Below, one piece after another: positions 8,669 to 16,922 of a stretch of 64,000 bases of DNA. Origin of the DNA: an uncultured Oscillibacter sp. (GTDB taxonomy: Bacteria; Bacillota; Clostridia; Oscillospirales; Oscillospiraceae); the NCBI GenBank assembly GCA_910586735.1, contig CAJUJW010000001.1, forward strand, positions 1-64,000. The letters run 5' to 3'. The notes below the pieces were generated by a model. That model had not been told where the DNA came from, did no database searches, and was given only the letters and a program-made list of their open reading frames with translations. Position 1 is the first letter of the stretch; every line of letters begins with the position of its first letter. A program made the translations under genes and the position numbers.

Positions 8669-9678
8669 ATCCCGCCGCCTTCCTCCCCGCACAGCGCCCG
8701 CCACTGGGCCAGCAGGGTCTCCCGCTGTTCCCCGGCCCAGACGGCGTCGTAGTCGAAGGAATCGAAGGCCAGGAAGCGGCCCTCCTCCTCCTGGCGCAGG
8801 TCCGCCCGGACGGAACGCCGGGAACAGTGGTCCATCAGGTAGCGCTGGACATCCTCGCTCAGGGCGAAGTCGATGAAGCGCCGGGCGTTGTCCCCGTGGG
8901 GACAGCCCGTTACCACCGCCATGCCGTCGGGGAGAGTGCAGGTGCCCTCCTTGGGGCCCAGCAGGGCCACGTCCCGGCCGTTGGCTATGGCCTGGAGGGC
9001 GATGTCCTCCGGGATGGCCCCGATGTAGCAGGAGCCCCCGGCCACCGCGTCGGCCACCTGGGTGGAGCTGTCCAGAATCCGGCCGTCCAGGTTTTCCACA
9101 AAAGCCTCCAGCAACGCCTGGTCGTCCTCCGGCAGGACCTGGAGCAGGGAGGCCAGGGTGGTGTAGCTGGAGCCGGAGACGGTGGGCGAGGCAAAGGCGA
9201 TCTTCCCCCGCCACGCGGGGTCCAGGAGGCTTTGCCAGCTGTCCGGCGGGTTGGCGCGGATGAGCACGGGGTTGTAGATCAGCACCACCGGCAGGGAGGA
9301 AAAGGCCGTCCACGTCCCGCTGTCACAGCGGAAGGCGGGCTGGAGCTGATTTTGCAAAGGGCTGACGTAAGGCTCGAAGAGGGCGGCGCGGGACTGGAGG
9401 CTGTCCACCCCGCCGCCGAAGAAGAGGTCGCATACCGGGGCCTCCGCCTCCGCCTCGACCCGGGCGAGCAGATCGCCGCTGCCGCCGGTCTCCACCTGGA
9501 CCCAAACGCCGGTCCGCTCCTCGAACTCCTTGATAATCGGCTCATAGACCGCCTCCCTGTGGGAGGTGTAGATGACCAGCCGGTCCTCCTCCGCCGGGGC
9601 GAAGGAGAAGCCGGGCTCAGGGGCGGCGCAGGCGCTTAAAAACAGCAGGAGGAGTCCCAGGATGAAAAACCGCCGCAT
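8665..9678 (-). CDS. Periplasmic-type binding lipoprotein of a three-component sensor
   Basis: A 337-residue lipoprotein with lipobox LSAC and Cys17, then a two-lobed Fe(III)/organophosphate-type solute-binding fold starting RLVIYTSHREAVYEP. The ATG at 9678 is preferred over the GTG at 9687 because AAGGAGG is correctly spaced to it. It ends in a 4-base overlap with the sensor kinase gene and has no permease of its own. As in PgtC-type regulatory systems, it probably presents ligand to the kinase rather than feeding a transporter; the separate importer at 1.7-6.1 kb has its own binding protein. The signalling role is inferred from gene order. Confidence 0.85.
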   Translation of the reverse strand: MRRFFILGLLLLFLSACAAPEPGFSFAPAEEDRLVIYTSHREAVYEPIIKEFEERTGVWVQVETGGSGDLLARVEAEAEAPVCDLFFGGGVDSLQSRAALFEPYVSPLQNQLQPAFRCDSGTWTAFSSLPVVLIYNPVLIRANPPDSWQSLLDPAWRGKIAFASPTVSGSSYTTLASLLQVLPEDDQALLEAFVENLDGRILDSSTQVADAVAGGSCYIGAIPEDIALQAIANGRDVALLGPKEGTCTLPDGMAVVTGCPHGDNARRFIDFALSEDVQRYLMDHCSRRSVRADLRQEEEGRFLAFDSFDYDAVWAGEQRETLLAQWRALCGEEGGGI

Positions 9679-9718
9679 CCCGGACACCTCCTTGTCTCAT
9701 TTTGTATTTTACAGCATG

Positions 9719-9747
9719 ACGGCGGACAGCGGTTCTTTCCCTGTCCG
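9719..9747 (-). promoter_or_regulatory. Hairpin in the leader of the three-component operon
   Basis: GGCGGACAG pairs with CTGTCCGCC (9 bp) about 40 bases upstream of the lipoprotein start at 9678. No U tract follows, so it is more likely a leader structure or operator than a terminator. Confidence 0.4.
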
Positions 9748-9748
9748 C

Positions 9749-9811
9749 CGCTCCTCACTTTCCTTGTTTTATTTTATCACAGCTGCGCGGCCGCGTCCAC
9801 TCTTTTCTCAG
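9749..9811 (-). repeat. Second copy of the nuclease-gene leader
   Basis: This segment matches 1242-1304 at about 52 of 63 positions, including CAGCTG(C/T) next to TGATAAAAT and the GTGAGGAGCG end, but no nuclease gene follows. It now lies upstream of the lipoprotein-kinase-regulator operon and may supply its promoter (TAAAAT). The rest of 9812-10031 holds a minus-strand frame of about 25 codons ending KEDSRGVEEMIETRED, which I cannot assign. Confidence 0.55.
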
Positions 9812-10031
9812 CGCTGCCTGCCTCGATCTGGTCCTCAGTCTTCCCGCGTCTCAATCATTTCTTCCACGCCTCTACTGTCCTCCTTCCAATCAATCCCTAT
9901 GCTGTCATAAAATTTTTGTTTTAGACACCTCCAATCCCGGAATACCGCTTGTTTTTTCCGCAGGGAAGTGGTAAAGTAGAAAAGCATAGGGGACAGCCCC
10001 CGAAAAACGAGGAAAGGACTCTGGAGATATC

Positions 10032-12071
10032 ATGAAACAAAGGAACCGGATATTGGCTTTACTGATGGCGCTTTGCCTTGCGGTGAGCGTCCTTGTCGTT
10101 CCCGCCTCGGCGGCGGATTTAGAGCAGCTGAAAACTCAGCTGGAAGAGGCAAAGGCCGCAGTCACTGCGGCTGAACAGGCGCTGAGGGATACTCAGGCGG
10201 CTAAACAGAGTATATTAGATATCGAGAGCAGTAAACAAGCTGAGTATGCTGCTGCGAAAGACGCTTATAATGCCGCTGTCCCGGGGAGCGGTACAGAAGG
10301 CGGAGTCAGCGAAGAGGAGCTGGCGAGATTAAAAGGAGTAATGGACGCGGCGGCAGGAGAGCTTTTGACAGCAACAGAAGCGGCTGACGCGGCGCGTGCG
10401 GAAATCGCGGCTAAAAAAACGGAGCTTGACACCGCAAATTCCCGCGTAACCCAGCTGGAGGCGGATATTAAAAAAGCGGAGGAAGAGGCCGCGTCCAACA
10501 GCGAGGCCGAGCTGAAAAAGAAGCTGACCCCCGGCACCGGTGACTTGTCCTTCTCCGTCAGCTACGTGGACCTGGGCACCCTGGCGAAGGACGCCACCAG
10601 CGGGCGGAGCAAATCCTTCTCCATCACCAACCGGTCCTCCCTCTATGTCATGTATCTCAGCTGCTCCAATCCCTCCGGCTACACCGTCAGCGGCGTGCCC
10701 TCCACCCTGGCGCCGGGCAGCAGCGCCACGGTGACGGTCTATCTGGACAGCACCGCCACAGAGGGAACCTATAACCGGACTCTCCAGATCAGCGGATATT
10801 ATCAGGACAACGGCGTCCAGGGCAGTTCCCAGACCTTCAGCCTCCCCCTCTACGCCGTGGTGGGCGGAAAGGGCCTCTCCCTGTCCGTGGACCCCTCTAC
10901 CAAGGACCTGGGCAAGCTGGCCGAGGGCTATGACGACAAGGCCGCCAAGGAAAAGGAAATCACCGTCACCGTGGAAAACAAGGGCGTCTCCAGTCTCCAG
11001 ATGAACGGCGTGAAGGGCAGCGACCACTTCACAGTCACCGCCGTAAAAACCGAAAACGAAACCCTGAAAAGCGGGGAAAAGACGGACTATAAGGTCGTGC
11101 CCAAAAAGGACCTGGCCGTGGGAACCTACACGGACACCATCACCTTCCAGACCAAGGAGGGCGCCACCGCAGCCCTGAAAGCCACTGTGGTGGTGGAGAA
11201 AAAGCTGGCCTCCCTGAGCGTGGAGCCCGCCGCCCTGAACTTCGGCACCCTGGAGGAGGGCTACGCGGCCCCGGCCCCCCAGACGGTCACGCTGAAAAAC
11301 AACACGGAATACGCCATCCAGCTGAACCAGCCCTCGTCCTACAGCTATGAGATCGGCGCGCTGAGCCACACGGCCCTGGCCGCCGGGGCCAGCGCCACCT
11401 TCACCATCCGGCCCCGGACGGGCCTCCCGGCGAGTACATATTCCGGCACCGTGGAAATCACCAGCAACCGGGAGACCGCCAAGCTGACCGTCCAGTTCGC
11501 CGTCACCCGGCCCGCCGGGCCCACCACCTTCTCCGACGTGGCGGCAAACAACACCTTTGCCGCCGACATCGCCTATGTGAGCCAAAAGGGCCTGATGGGC
11601 GGCGTGGGCAACGGAAACTTCAACCCCCAGGCCCCCATTACCCGGGGCCAGCTGGTGACCATCCTCTACCGGCTGGAGGGTCAGCCCGCCGTCTCCGGCC
11701 TGGGCTTCAGCGACGTGGCGGCCGGGTCCTACTGTGAGAAGGCGGTGAAATGGGCCGCCGCCACCGGAATCACCAAGGGCAACGCCGAGGGCCTCTTCCA
11801 GCCCAACTCCCCCATCACCCGGGAACAGATGGCCACCTTCCTGTACCGGTACAACCAGAACAAGGGCTACTTCATCGTCAAGCTGGCGGACCTGAGCACC
11901 TTCCCCGACTCGTCCTCCGTGTCCTCCTACGCCAAGGACGCCCTGTCCTGGGCCAACGGCACCGGCTTGGTCAACGGCACCTCCGACGGGCGGCTGAACC
12001 CCTCCGGCGGGGCCACCCGGGGCCAGGCGGCGGCGATTCTCCACCGCTACTGCGTGAGCATCGGCCGCTGA
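10032..12071 (+). CDS. Secreted SLH-domain surface protein with coiled coil and Ig-like repeats
   Basis: A 679-residue exported protein. The signal peptide runs to about residue 27 (VVPASA-ADLE), a coiled-coil region spans about 30-165, and two or three beta-sandwich repeats cover about 170-490, each opening with a variant of LSVDPSTKDLGKL / LSVEPAALNFGTL as in Hydin/ASPM-SPD-2-type domains. Three SLH domains at about 497-679 carry FSDV and ITRGQ/ITREQ motifs and would anchor the protein to secondary cell-wall polymer. GGAG lies 5 bases upstream of the ATG. It is a monocistronic gene facing the peptidase gene across a shared terminator. Function beyond a structural or S-layer-associated role is unknown. 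Confidence 0.9.
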   Translation: MKQRNRILALLMALCLAVSVLVVPASAADLEQLKTQLEEAKAAVTAAEQALRDTQAAKQSILDIESSKQAEYAAAKDAYNAAVPGSGTEGGVSEEELARLKGVMDAAAGELLTATEAADAARAEIAAKKTELDTANSRVTQLEADIKKAEEEAASNSEAELKKKLTPGTGDLSFSVSYVDLGTLAKDATSGRSKSFSITNRSSLYVMYLSCSNPSGYTVSGVPSTLAPGSSATVTVYLDSTATEGTYNRTLQISGYYQDNGVQGSSQTFSLPLYAVVGGKGLSLSVDPSTKDLGKLAEGYDDKAAKEKEITVTVENKGVSSLQMNGVKGSDHFTVTAVKTENETLKSGEKTDYKVVPKKDLAVGTYTDTITFQTKEGATAALKATVVVEKKLASLSVEPAALNFGTLEEGYAAPAPQTVTLKNNTEYAIQLNQPSSYSYEIGALSHTALAAGASATFTIRPRTGLPASTYSGTVEITSNRETAKLTVQFAVTRPAGPTTFSDVAANNTFAADIAYVSQKGLMGGVGNGNFNPQAPITRGQLVTILYRLEGQPAVSGLGFSDVAAGSYCEKAVKWAAATGITKGNAEGLFQPNSPITREQMATFLYRYNQNKGYFIVKLADLSTFPDSSSVSSYAKDALSWANGTGLVNGTSDGRLNPSGGATRGQAAAILHRYCVSIGR

Positions 12072-12095
12072 GGCGGATACCATAAGACAGACAGC

Positions 12096-12132
12096 CCCCC
12101 CGGAAGCCAACCGGCTTCCGGGGGGTTCTTTC
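12096..12132. terminator. Bidirectional terminator between convergent genes
   Basis: A 13-bp stem (CCCCCCGGAAGCC / GGCTTCCGGGGGG) with an AACC loop is followed by TTCTTTC on the plus strand. It lies between the SLH gene and the convergent peptidase gene. Confidence 0.85.
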
Positions 12133-12147
12133 GTCAGGGAAAGGGCG

Positions 12148-14598
12148 TCAGGGAAGGACGTAGCCGTCCTGATCGGCGGTGTAGAAATTCCCGTCCGCCT
12201 TGAAAGTGGTGTCCCGGAGGACGCTTCCGTCCTCGTCCCGATAGCGCCAGCCCTGGTCGTCCTTGGTCCAGCCGCCCATGTTCACGCCCTTGAACAGGTA
12301 GCTGCTCAGGCCGATGGCCTCCCGTGTCTCGTCGTCCTGGAAGTGCCACCACTCGGAGCTGAGCCCCCGCATGCCCGTGGCGGTCATGTATTTCTCCAGG
12401 AGCTTGGCGTTGTCGTTGTTCAGGTAGGCGGCGGAGTACCAGCTCAGGTCGTGGATGGCGCTCTGCATCTCCAGCTCCTCTTTGCCGTCGATGGTTTCCA
12501 GGGTCAGGTCCAGGGCGATGCCCCGGTTGTGGGCGGAGGTCACCCGGGCTAGGAAGCTGCCCAGGCTGAACCGGCCGCCGTTGGTCATGACGGTGAAGTA
12601 GGTGTCGTATTCCACCGGTTCCTCCGTTTCCCCGCCCTCTTCGCCCTCCTCACCCTCCGGGGCTTGAGCGCCCTCCGGGGTCTCCGTCTGGGGCGTGGGC
12701 TGAGGCGCGGGTTCGGGGTCCGGCTGAGATTCCGTTTCCGGCGCGGGGGCCAGGCTGCCGCCCTCGCCCTCCGCCGGGAGGGTGAAGAAGGGCGGATTTT
12801 CCGGCGTATCGCCCTCCTGGGGCCCGGCGGGGATCGGTTGCCCGTCCGGGCCGGGGGGGACGGTTTCCGCGTCCTCCTGGGCCTCCCCGGCTTCCTCCTC
12901 CGCCTGGCGCAGGGCCAGGTCCTCCCGGCTGATCTTCTCCTCGGTCTCCGGGTCGATCAAAAGGCCGTCGGACAGGTCCACCTCCCAGCCGGTGACGGGG
13001 TCCAGAATCCGGGGCTCCTCGTCCTCTCCCAGGGGCTCGCCCCCGGCATTCTCATAGCTGTAGACCAGGGCCGCCAGCTCCAGCTGCCCGGCGGTGGTGT
13101 CGTAGAGGAAGCGGGTGGCCTCGTTGGGGCGAAACGCCTCGTAGATTTTCAGGCGGTAGCCGTCTTTCTCCGCCGCCTGGGCGGCGCTGAGGAGCTTCTT
13201 GGAGCAGGGGTAGAGGTAAGGGACCAGGAACTGCTCGTCCGCCGTCTGGATGTGCTCAAAGCCTTGAATCACCTGGTCCGTAATGAGGGCGATGGGGTTT
13301 TCGTGGACCTTGAAGGCGGAGCGGTAGCTGTTGGCAATGTCATAGGAGCAGTGGTCCCCCACGTACTCCGGCAGATTGATCATGCAGAACCGGCTGTCCA
13401 CCCAGCCGTACTGGTCCTTGTACCGGACGGAGAACCAGTCCCCGCTCTCCTCCAGGACGCAGAGGGCGGTTCCGCCGGGAATCTTCCCCAGGGTAGGGGA
13501 GGACCCGTCCGCTTTCTCGTAGAAGGGCTGTTCAATGATGGGCCACACGGTGGCGTACAGCGGGTCCGCCGCAGCGAAGAACTCCACCTCCTCCGAGGAG
13601 CGGAGGGTGCCGTTGCGGTCCAAGGCGGCCACCTGGAAGCGGTGGTGGGACCCGGAACCCAGGCGGCCTAGGTCGTACAGGAAGTGCTCCGCGGGCTCCA
13701 GGGTGTCCAGGAGGGTCCAGCCCCCCTCGTGCCACTCGTGGACCTCGTAGAACTCGCCCCGGGTCTCGTCCCACTCCAGGGAGACAACCCTGGGCTCCTC
13801 CTCGTGGTAGGCGAGGTTCAGATCGTCCCCCAGCAGGTCCTGCCGCTCCACCCGGATGAGGTTGGAGGCGGGGCCGCAGAGGACGTAGCCCTTCCCCTGG
13901 AACGCCGCCCGGACGCTGACCTCCAGGGGCTGGTGATAGCCGGGCAGGGGCACGTCGCCCCCCCGGCCCACCTTCAGCTCCAGGGCCTTGGAGGCGGTGG
14001 AGGCCACCAGCCCCCCCTGGGCGTAGACCTCGTAGAGTCCGGCGGTTCCGCCGGGCAGCGTCCAGGAGAGGGAGAGGTTCCCCGGCCCCGGCGTGCCCAC
14101 GACCTCCGGCGCGTTCAGCTCCACGCTGTCCACCTGTACCGCCAGGGTCTGGCTGGTCAGCCTGCGGGTGAGGCCCAGGAGGTTCTTCCCCTCCACCACG
14201 GCCTGGATGCGGACGCTCAGGGGCAGGGCCAGCTGCCCCAGAAAGGCGTCGGGACTGCTCAGGAGCTTTTGAATGTGCTGGTCCCCGCTCTTGACGTTCA
14301 GGCTGTAGGATACGGGGGGACCCTGGTCTCCGGCGCCCTCCGCCGGGGCCTCCGGCGGGTTCTTCCCGTCCTCCTCGGGAACGGTCTCCGCAGCGTCCGG
14401 GAGGCCGCCGGTGTCGTTTTCCACCCTGGCCTGGGGCCAGCGCAGCTGGACGGTCCCGCCGTCGCCCAGGTAGACCCGAACATCCCCCTCAGAGAAGCTG
14501 GGGCGGACGCCGCCGGGTATGTACAGATAAGCCGTTGCCAAGGCCAAAGCCGCCAGCACGAAGGCGGCGGCTCCAGCCAGTATGAGTTTTCGATTCAT
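12148..14598 (-). CDS. Membrane-anchored VanX/M15-type dipeptidase with SH3 domain and catalytic-domain insert
   Basis: An 816-residue envelope protein. It has an N-terminal signal anchor (about 5-27), fibronectin-like regions, a bacterial SH3 domain near 360-420, then an M15 D-Ala-D-Ala peptidase domain. The transition-state Arg is in YEAFRPNEA (about 491). The zinc ligands are in SAHNRGIALD (about 688) and the general base and third ligand in EWWHF (about 749). A Pro/Glu-rich stretch of roughly 130 residues (about 530-660) splits the catalytic domain. The C terminus (GWTKDDQGWRYRDEDG) resembles a wall-binding repeat. It probably trims peptidoglycan stems. The ATG at 14598 has GGAGG upstream; the earlier TTG at 14616 overlaps that site. 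Confidence 0.85.
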   Translation of the reverse strand: MNRKLILAGAAAFVLAALALATAYLYIPGGVRPSFSEGDVRVYLGDGGTVQLRWPQARVENDTGGLPDAAETVPEEDGKNPPEAPAEGAGDQGPPVSYSLNVKSGDQHIQKLLSSPDAFLGQLALPLSVRIQAVVEGKNLLGLTRRLTSQTLAVQVDSVELNAPEVVGTPGPGNLSLSWTLPGGTAGLYEVYAQGGLVASTASKALELKVGRGGDVPLPGYHQPLEVSVRAAFQGKGYVLCGPASNLIRVERQDLLGDDLNLAYHEEEPRVVSLEWDETRGEFYEVHEWHEGGWTLLDTLEPAEHFLYDLGRLGSGSHHRFQVAALDRNGTLRSSEEVEFFAAADPLYATVWPIIEQPFYEKADGSSPTLGKIPGGTALCVLEESGDWFSVRYKDQYGWVDSRFCMINLPEYVGDHCSYDIANSYRSAFKVHENPIALITDQVIQGFEHIQTADEQFLVPYLYPCSKKLLSAAQAAEKDGYRLKIYEAFRPNEATRFLYDTTAGQLELAALVYSYENAGGEPLGEDEEPRILDPVTGWEVDLSDGLLIDPETEEKISREDLALRQAEEEAGEAQEDAETVPPGPDGQPIPAGPQEGDTPENPPFFTLPAEGEGGSLAPAPETESQPDPEPAPQPTPQTETPEGAQAPEGEEGEEGGETEEPVEYDTYFTVMTNGGRFSLGSFLARVTSAHNRGIALDLTLETIDGKEELEMQSAIHDLSWYSAAYLNNDNAKLLEKYMTATGMRGLSSEWWHFQDDETREAIGLSSYLFKGVNMGGWTKDDQGWRYRDEDGSVLRDTTFKADGNFYTADQDGYVLP

Positions 14599-14666
14599 GA
14601 GAGCTGTGTCCTCCAAGGGTCAAACTGGTCCATAAGCATCATAACCCCTCCGGGGCGCGGAGTATG

Positions 14667-15326
14667 TCAGAACACGGCGTAGACCGTCTCATAGTCCGCG
14701 CCCTTTTCCGTATAGACCACAAAACCGTCGTAGATCAGCTCGCCGTCCTCGCCGTCAATCAGGCAGCTGGGGGCGTAGTCGGAGGAGATGGGGCGGCCGA
14801 TGGCGGCGTACAGCTCGCTGACCGGGCGGCCCACCAGCCCCTCGGCGATGGCCTTCAGGTCCGCCGCCGGGGCGGGTTCCGGTTCCGTGGTCTCAGCGGG
14901 TTCAGGAGCCGGTTCCGGGTTGGCCTCCGGCTTGCCGGCCTCCTTGGGGACCGGGGGATTCTCGGGCTGTTCCTTGGGCTGCTCTTTGGGCTGTTCTTTT
15001 GGCTGTTCCTTGGGCAGCTTGGCCTGGGCGGCGGGCTTTTCAGTCTCCGCCGGGGGGGCTTCCGCCGCGCCGGTCTCCGATTTGCCGTCTTCCGGCGTCT
15101 CGCCGTTCTCGGCGGAGGCGTCCGGCTGTTCCTGACCGGCGTCGGCGGCGTCGGGCTGTTCCGTCTTGGGGGCGGGGTCCGCCGCCTTGGGGGTCTCCTG
15201 AGGGGCGGGCTCGCTTTGCGCCGCGGGCTCCTGGGCGGCGGGGGCGCTGGGCTGGCCTCCGCCGCAGGCGCACAGGGCGCAGAGCAGGGCGGCGCAGAGC
15301 AGGATGGTCCATACGTTCTTCATCAT
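14667..15326 (-). CDS. Proline/glutamate-rich lipoprotein with KEQP repeats
   Basis: A 219-residue predicted lipoprotein with signal peptide and lipobox LCAC (Cys21). Residues about 25-150 are a low-complexity Pro/Ala/Glu linker including four KEQP units in tandem. A small globular C terminus of about 65 residues (LKAIAEGLVGRPVSELYAAI onward, ending ETVYAVF) has no family I recognise with certainty. The long linker would hold that domain away from the membrane through the wall. AAGGAG precedes the ATG by 10 bases. It lies between the VanX-like peptidase and the transglutaminase-like SLH protein on the same strand. Confidence 0.75.
   Translation of the reverse strand: MMKNVWTILLCAALLCALCACGGGQPSAPAAQEPAAQSEPAPQETPKAADPAPKTEQPDAADAGQEQPDASAENGETPEDGKSETGAAEAPPAETEKPAAQAKLPKEQPKEQPKEQPKEQPENPPVPKEAGKPEANPEPAPEPAETTEPEPAPAADLKAIAEGLVGRPVSELYAAIGRPISSDYAPSCLIDGEDGELIYDGFVVYTEKGADYETVYAVF
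14965..15012 (-). repeat. Four tandem 12-bp units coding KEQP
   Basis: Four copies of a 12-bp unit (plus-strand ggctgttccttg and close variants) encode consecutive KEQP motifs in the lipoprotein linker. Such in-frame arrays can change copy number by slippage without breaking the gene. Confidence 0.85.
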
Positions 15327-15358
15327 GTGGTCGATTCTCCTTTATTCTGATGTTTGTC

Positions 15359-16885
15359 TCAGCCGGCGGCCCCGCCGGTTTTGGGACGGCGGTAGTTCCA
15401 GCTGTTGGAGGCGTCGTAGAATTTGTAGAGGTTCACGTCGAAGCGCTTCTTCCGGCGGTAGGCCATTTCCAGCTCGGCGTCGAAGATATAGGTCTTGCCG
15501 TTCAGCTCAATTTCCACCCAGCTGTGGGGGGACTTCCGCACGCCCACGGTGCCGTTGTAGATGAGGGGCTCGTAGCCGATCCAGCGGGTAAGATACCAGA
15601 GCAGGGCGGCGTAGCAGTAGCAGTTGCCGTAGCCCGTGGTGAGGATGCGCAGGGCGTCGGTCTCCATGTAGTCGTACACGCCCATCTCGTAGGGCGGGCG
15701 GCGGAGGTAGGTGAAGGAATCCCGGGTGTAGAGGTAGACGGCCCGGAGCATCTCCTCCTGGGTCATGGAGGGGTCGGTGTGGGCCAGAACGATTTTGTGG
15801 AGCCAGGAGTCCAGCTCGTTGCTCCCGGTGGTGAAGCGGCCCATGTCGTTGAAGTCATGGTTGTTAACCCTGGCGTTTCGGACCAGGACGCCCTGGGCGC
15901 TGTCATAATAGTACAGCCAGCCGTCCACCAGCTGGAAGCCGCCCGCCGGGGCCTCGCCCCTGGGGGTGTGGGCGGTCCACTGTTCCGCGCCGCCGGAGGC
16001 GAGGTGCTGGTGTTCCACGGTGGCCTCGCACACGTCGTAGTAGTACCAGCTGGAGGGGGACACGTCCACATAGAAAACCGGGTGGTTCTGGTCGATGTAG
16101 GCCCGGTCCGCCGTCCGGCCCAGGCAGCGGTTCAGCAGGGCCACCGCCGCCGCCCGGCTGATGGAGTCGCCGGGGCGGAAGCGCCCGTCGCTGCCCCCCT
16201 GGGCCCAGCCGTAAGCCTGGGCGGAGAGGATGTAGGGGGCGTTGGGGTCGTCCTCCGCCACGTCGGCGAACAGCGCCCCGTCGGTCCGCAGGGGGAAGAA
16301 GCTGGCGATATACCGGACGAACTCCCCCCGGGTGACGGCCCTGCCGGTGTCCAGCATGCCGTCCTGGGCCTCCATCACGCCCAGGCCCGCCAGGGTTTTC
16401 ACCGCGTTGGCGTAAAAGGCGCCGTCCGGCACGTCGGCATAGGAGGCGGAGGGCACCGGCGTGTAGGGGGGCAGGAGCCGGTAGAGCATCTGGGCCGCCT
16501 CGGCCCGGGTGACCTCCCGGTCCGGGTGGAAGGAGGGGAAGGTCTCGCCGCTGCCCAGAAGGTAGGCCGGGTGGGAGGCGGTGATGAGGGAAATGCCCGC
16601 CGGAATCTTGCCGGCCACCGCCGCCGAGGCGTTTGTGCTGTCCTGCTTGCGCTTGGTGGGGTTGGCCGGTTTGGACGTGTCCGGGGCCAGGCCGCCGTAT
16701 TCATCCTCCCCGGAGGGAAGGCCGGGGGCCTTGGGAGTCTTGGCCGGGGGCGGGGCCAGGCCGCCGTAATCGTCCTCGCCGTAGACCTCCACGCCCAGGT
16801 TCTCCGCCTCGTAGGCGCAGGCGGGTACGGTGGTGATCAGCACCACCAGCGCCAGCAGAAGCGCGATCCAACTGTTCTTTCCCAT
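15359..16885 (-). CDS. SLH-domain protein with transglutaminase-like domain
   Basis: A 508-residue secreted protein. After the signal peptide (to about 25) come two near-identical DYGGLAP/EYGGLAP linkers, three SLH domains (about 100-275: FHPDREVTRAEAAQ, YADVPDG, FRPGDSISRAAA), then a transglutaminase-like fold. The catalytic triad candidates are Cys in YGNCYCYAALL (about 420), His in SPHSWVEI (about 452) and Asp in YIFDAELE (about 467). This fold in secreted Firmicute proteins can crosslink or cleave peptides. AAGGAG lies 9 bases upstream of the ATG. It is co-directional with the lipoprotein and the acyl-transfer pair, forming an envelope cluster. Confidence 0.88.
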   Translation of the reverse strand: MGKNSWIALLLALVVLITTVPACAYEAENLGVEVYGEDDYGGLAPPPAKTPKAPGLPSGEDEYGGLAPDTSKPANPTKRKQDSTNASAAVAGKIPAGISLITASHPAYLLGSGETFPSFHPDREVTRAEAAQMLYRLLPPYTPVPSASYADVPDGAFYANAVKTLAGLGVMEAQDGMLDTGRAVTRGEFVRYIASFFPLRTDGALFADVAEDDPNAPYILSAQAYGWAQGGSDGRFRPGDSISRAAAVALLNRCLGRTADRAYIDQNHPVFYVDVSPSSWYYYDVCEATVEHQHLASGGAEQWTAHTPRGEAPAGGFQLVDGWLYYYDSAQGVLVRNARVNNHDFNDMGRFTTGSNELDSWLHKIVLAHTDPSMTQEEMLRAVYLYTRDSFTYLRRPPYEMGVYDYMETDALRILTTGYGNCYCYAALLWYLTRWIGYEPLIYNGTVGVRKSPHSWVEIELNGKTYIFDAELEMAYRRKKRFDVNLYKFYDASNSWNYRRPKTGGAAG

Positions 16886-16922
16886 ACTCGTGTTCTCCTT
16901 TATTTACGCTGAACTGTGCGCG

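Noticed and set aside
14965..15012. CRISPR-like direct repeats
   Set aside because: Units are 12 bp without spacers and are in frame within a lipoprotein gene. No CRISPR array was seen anywhere in the window.
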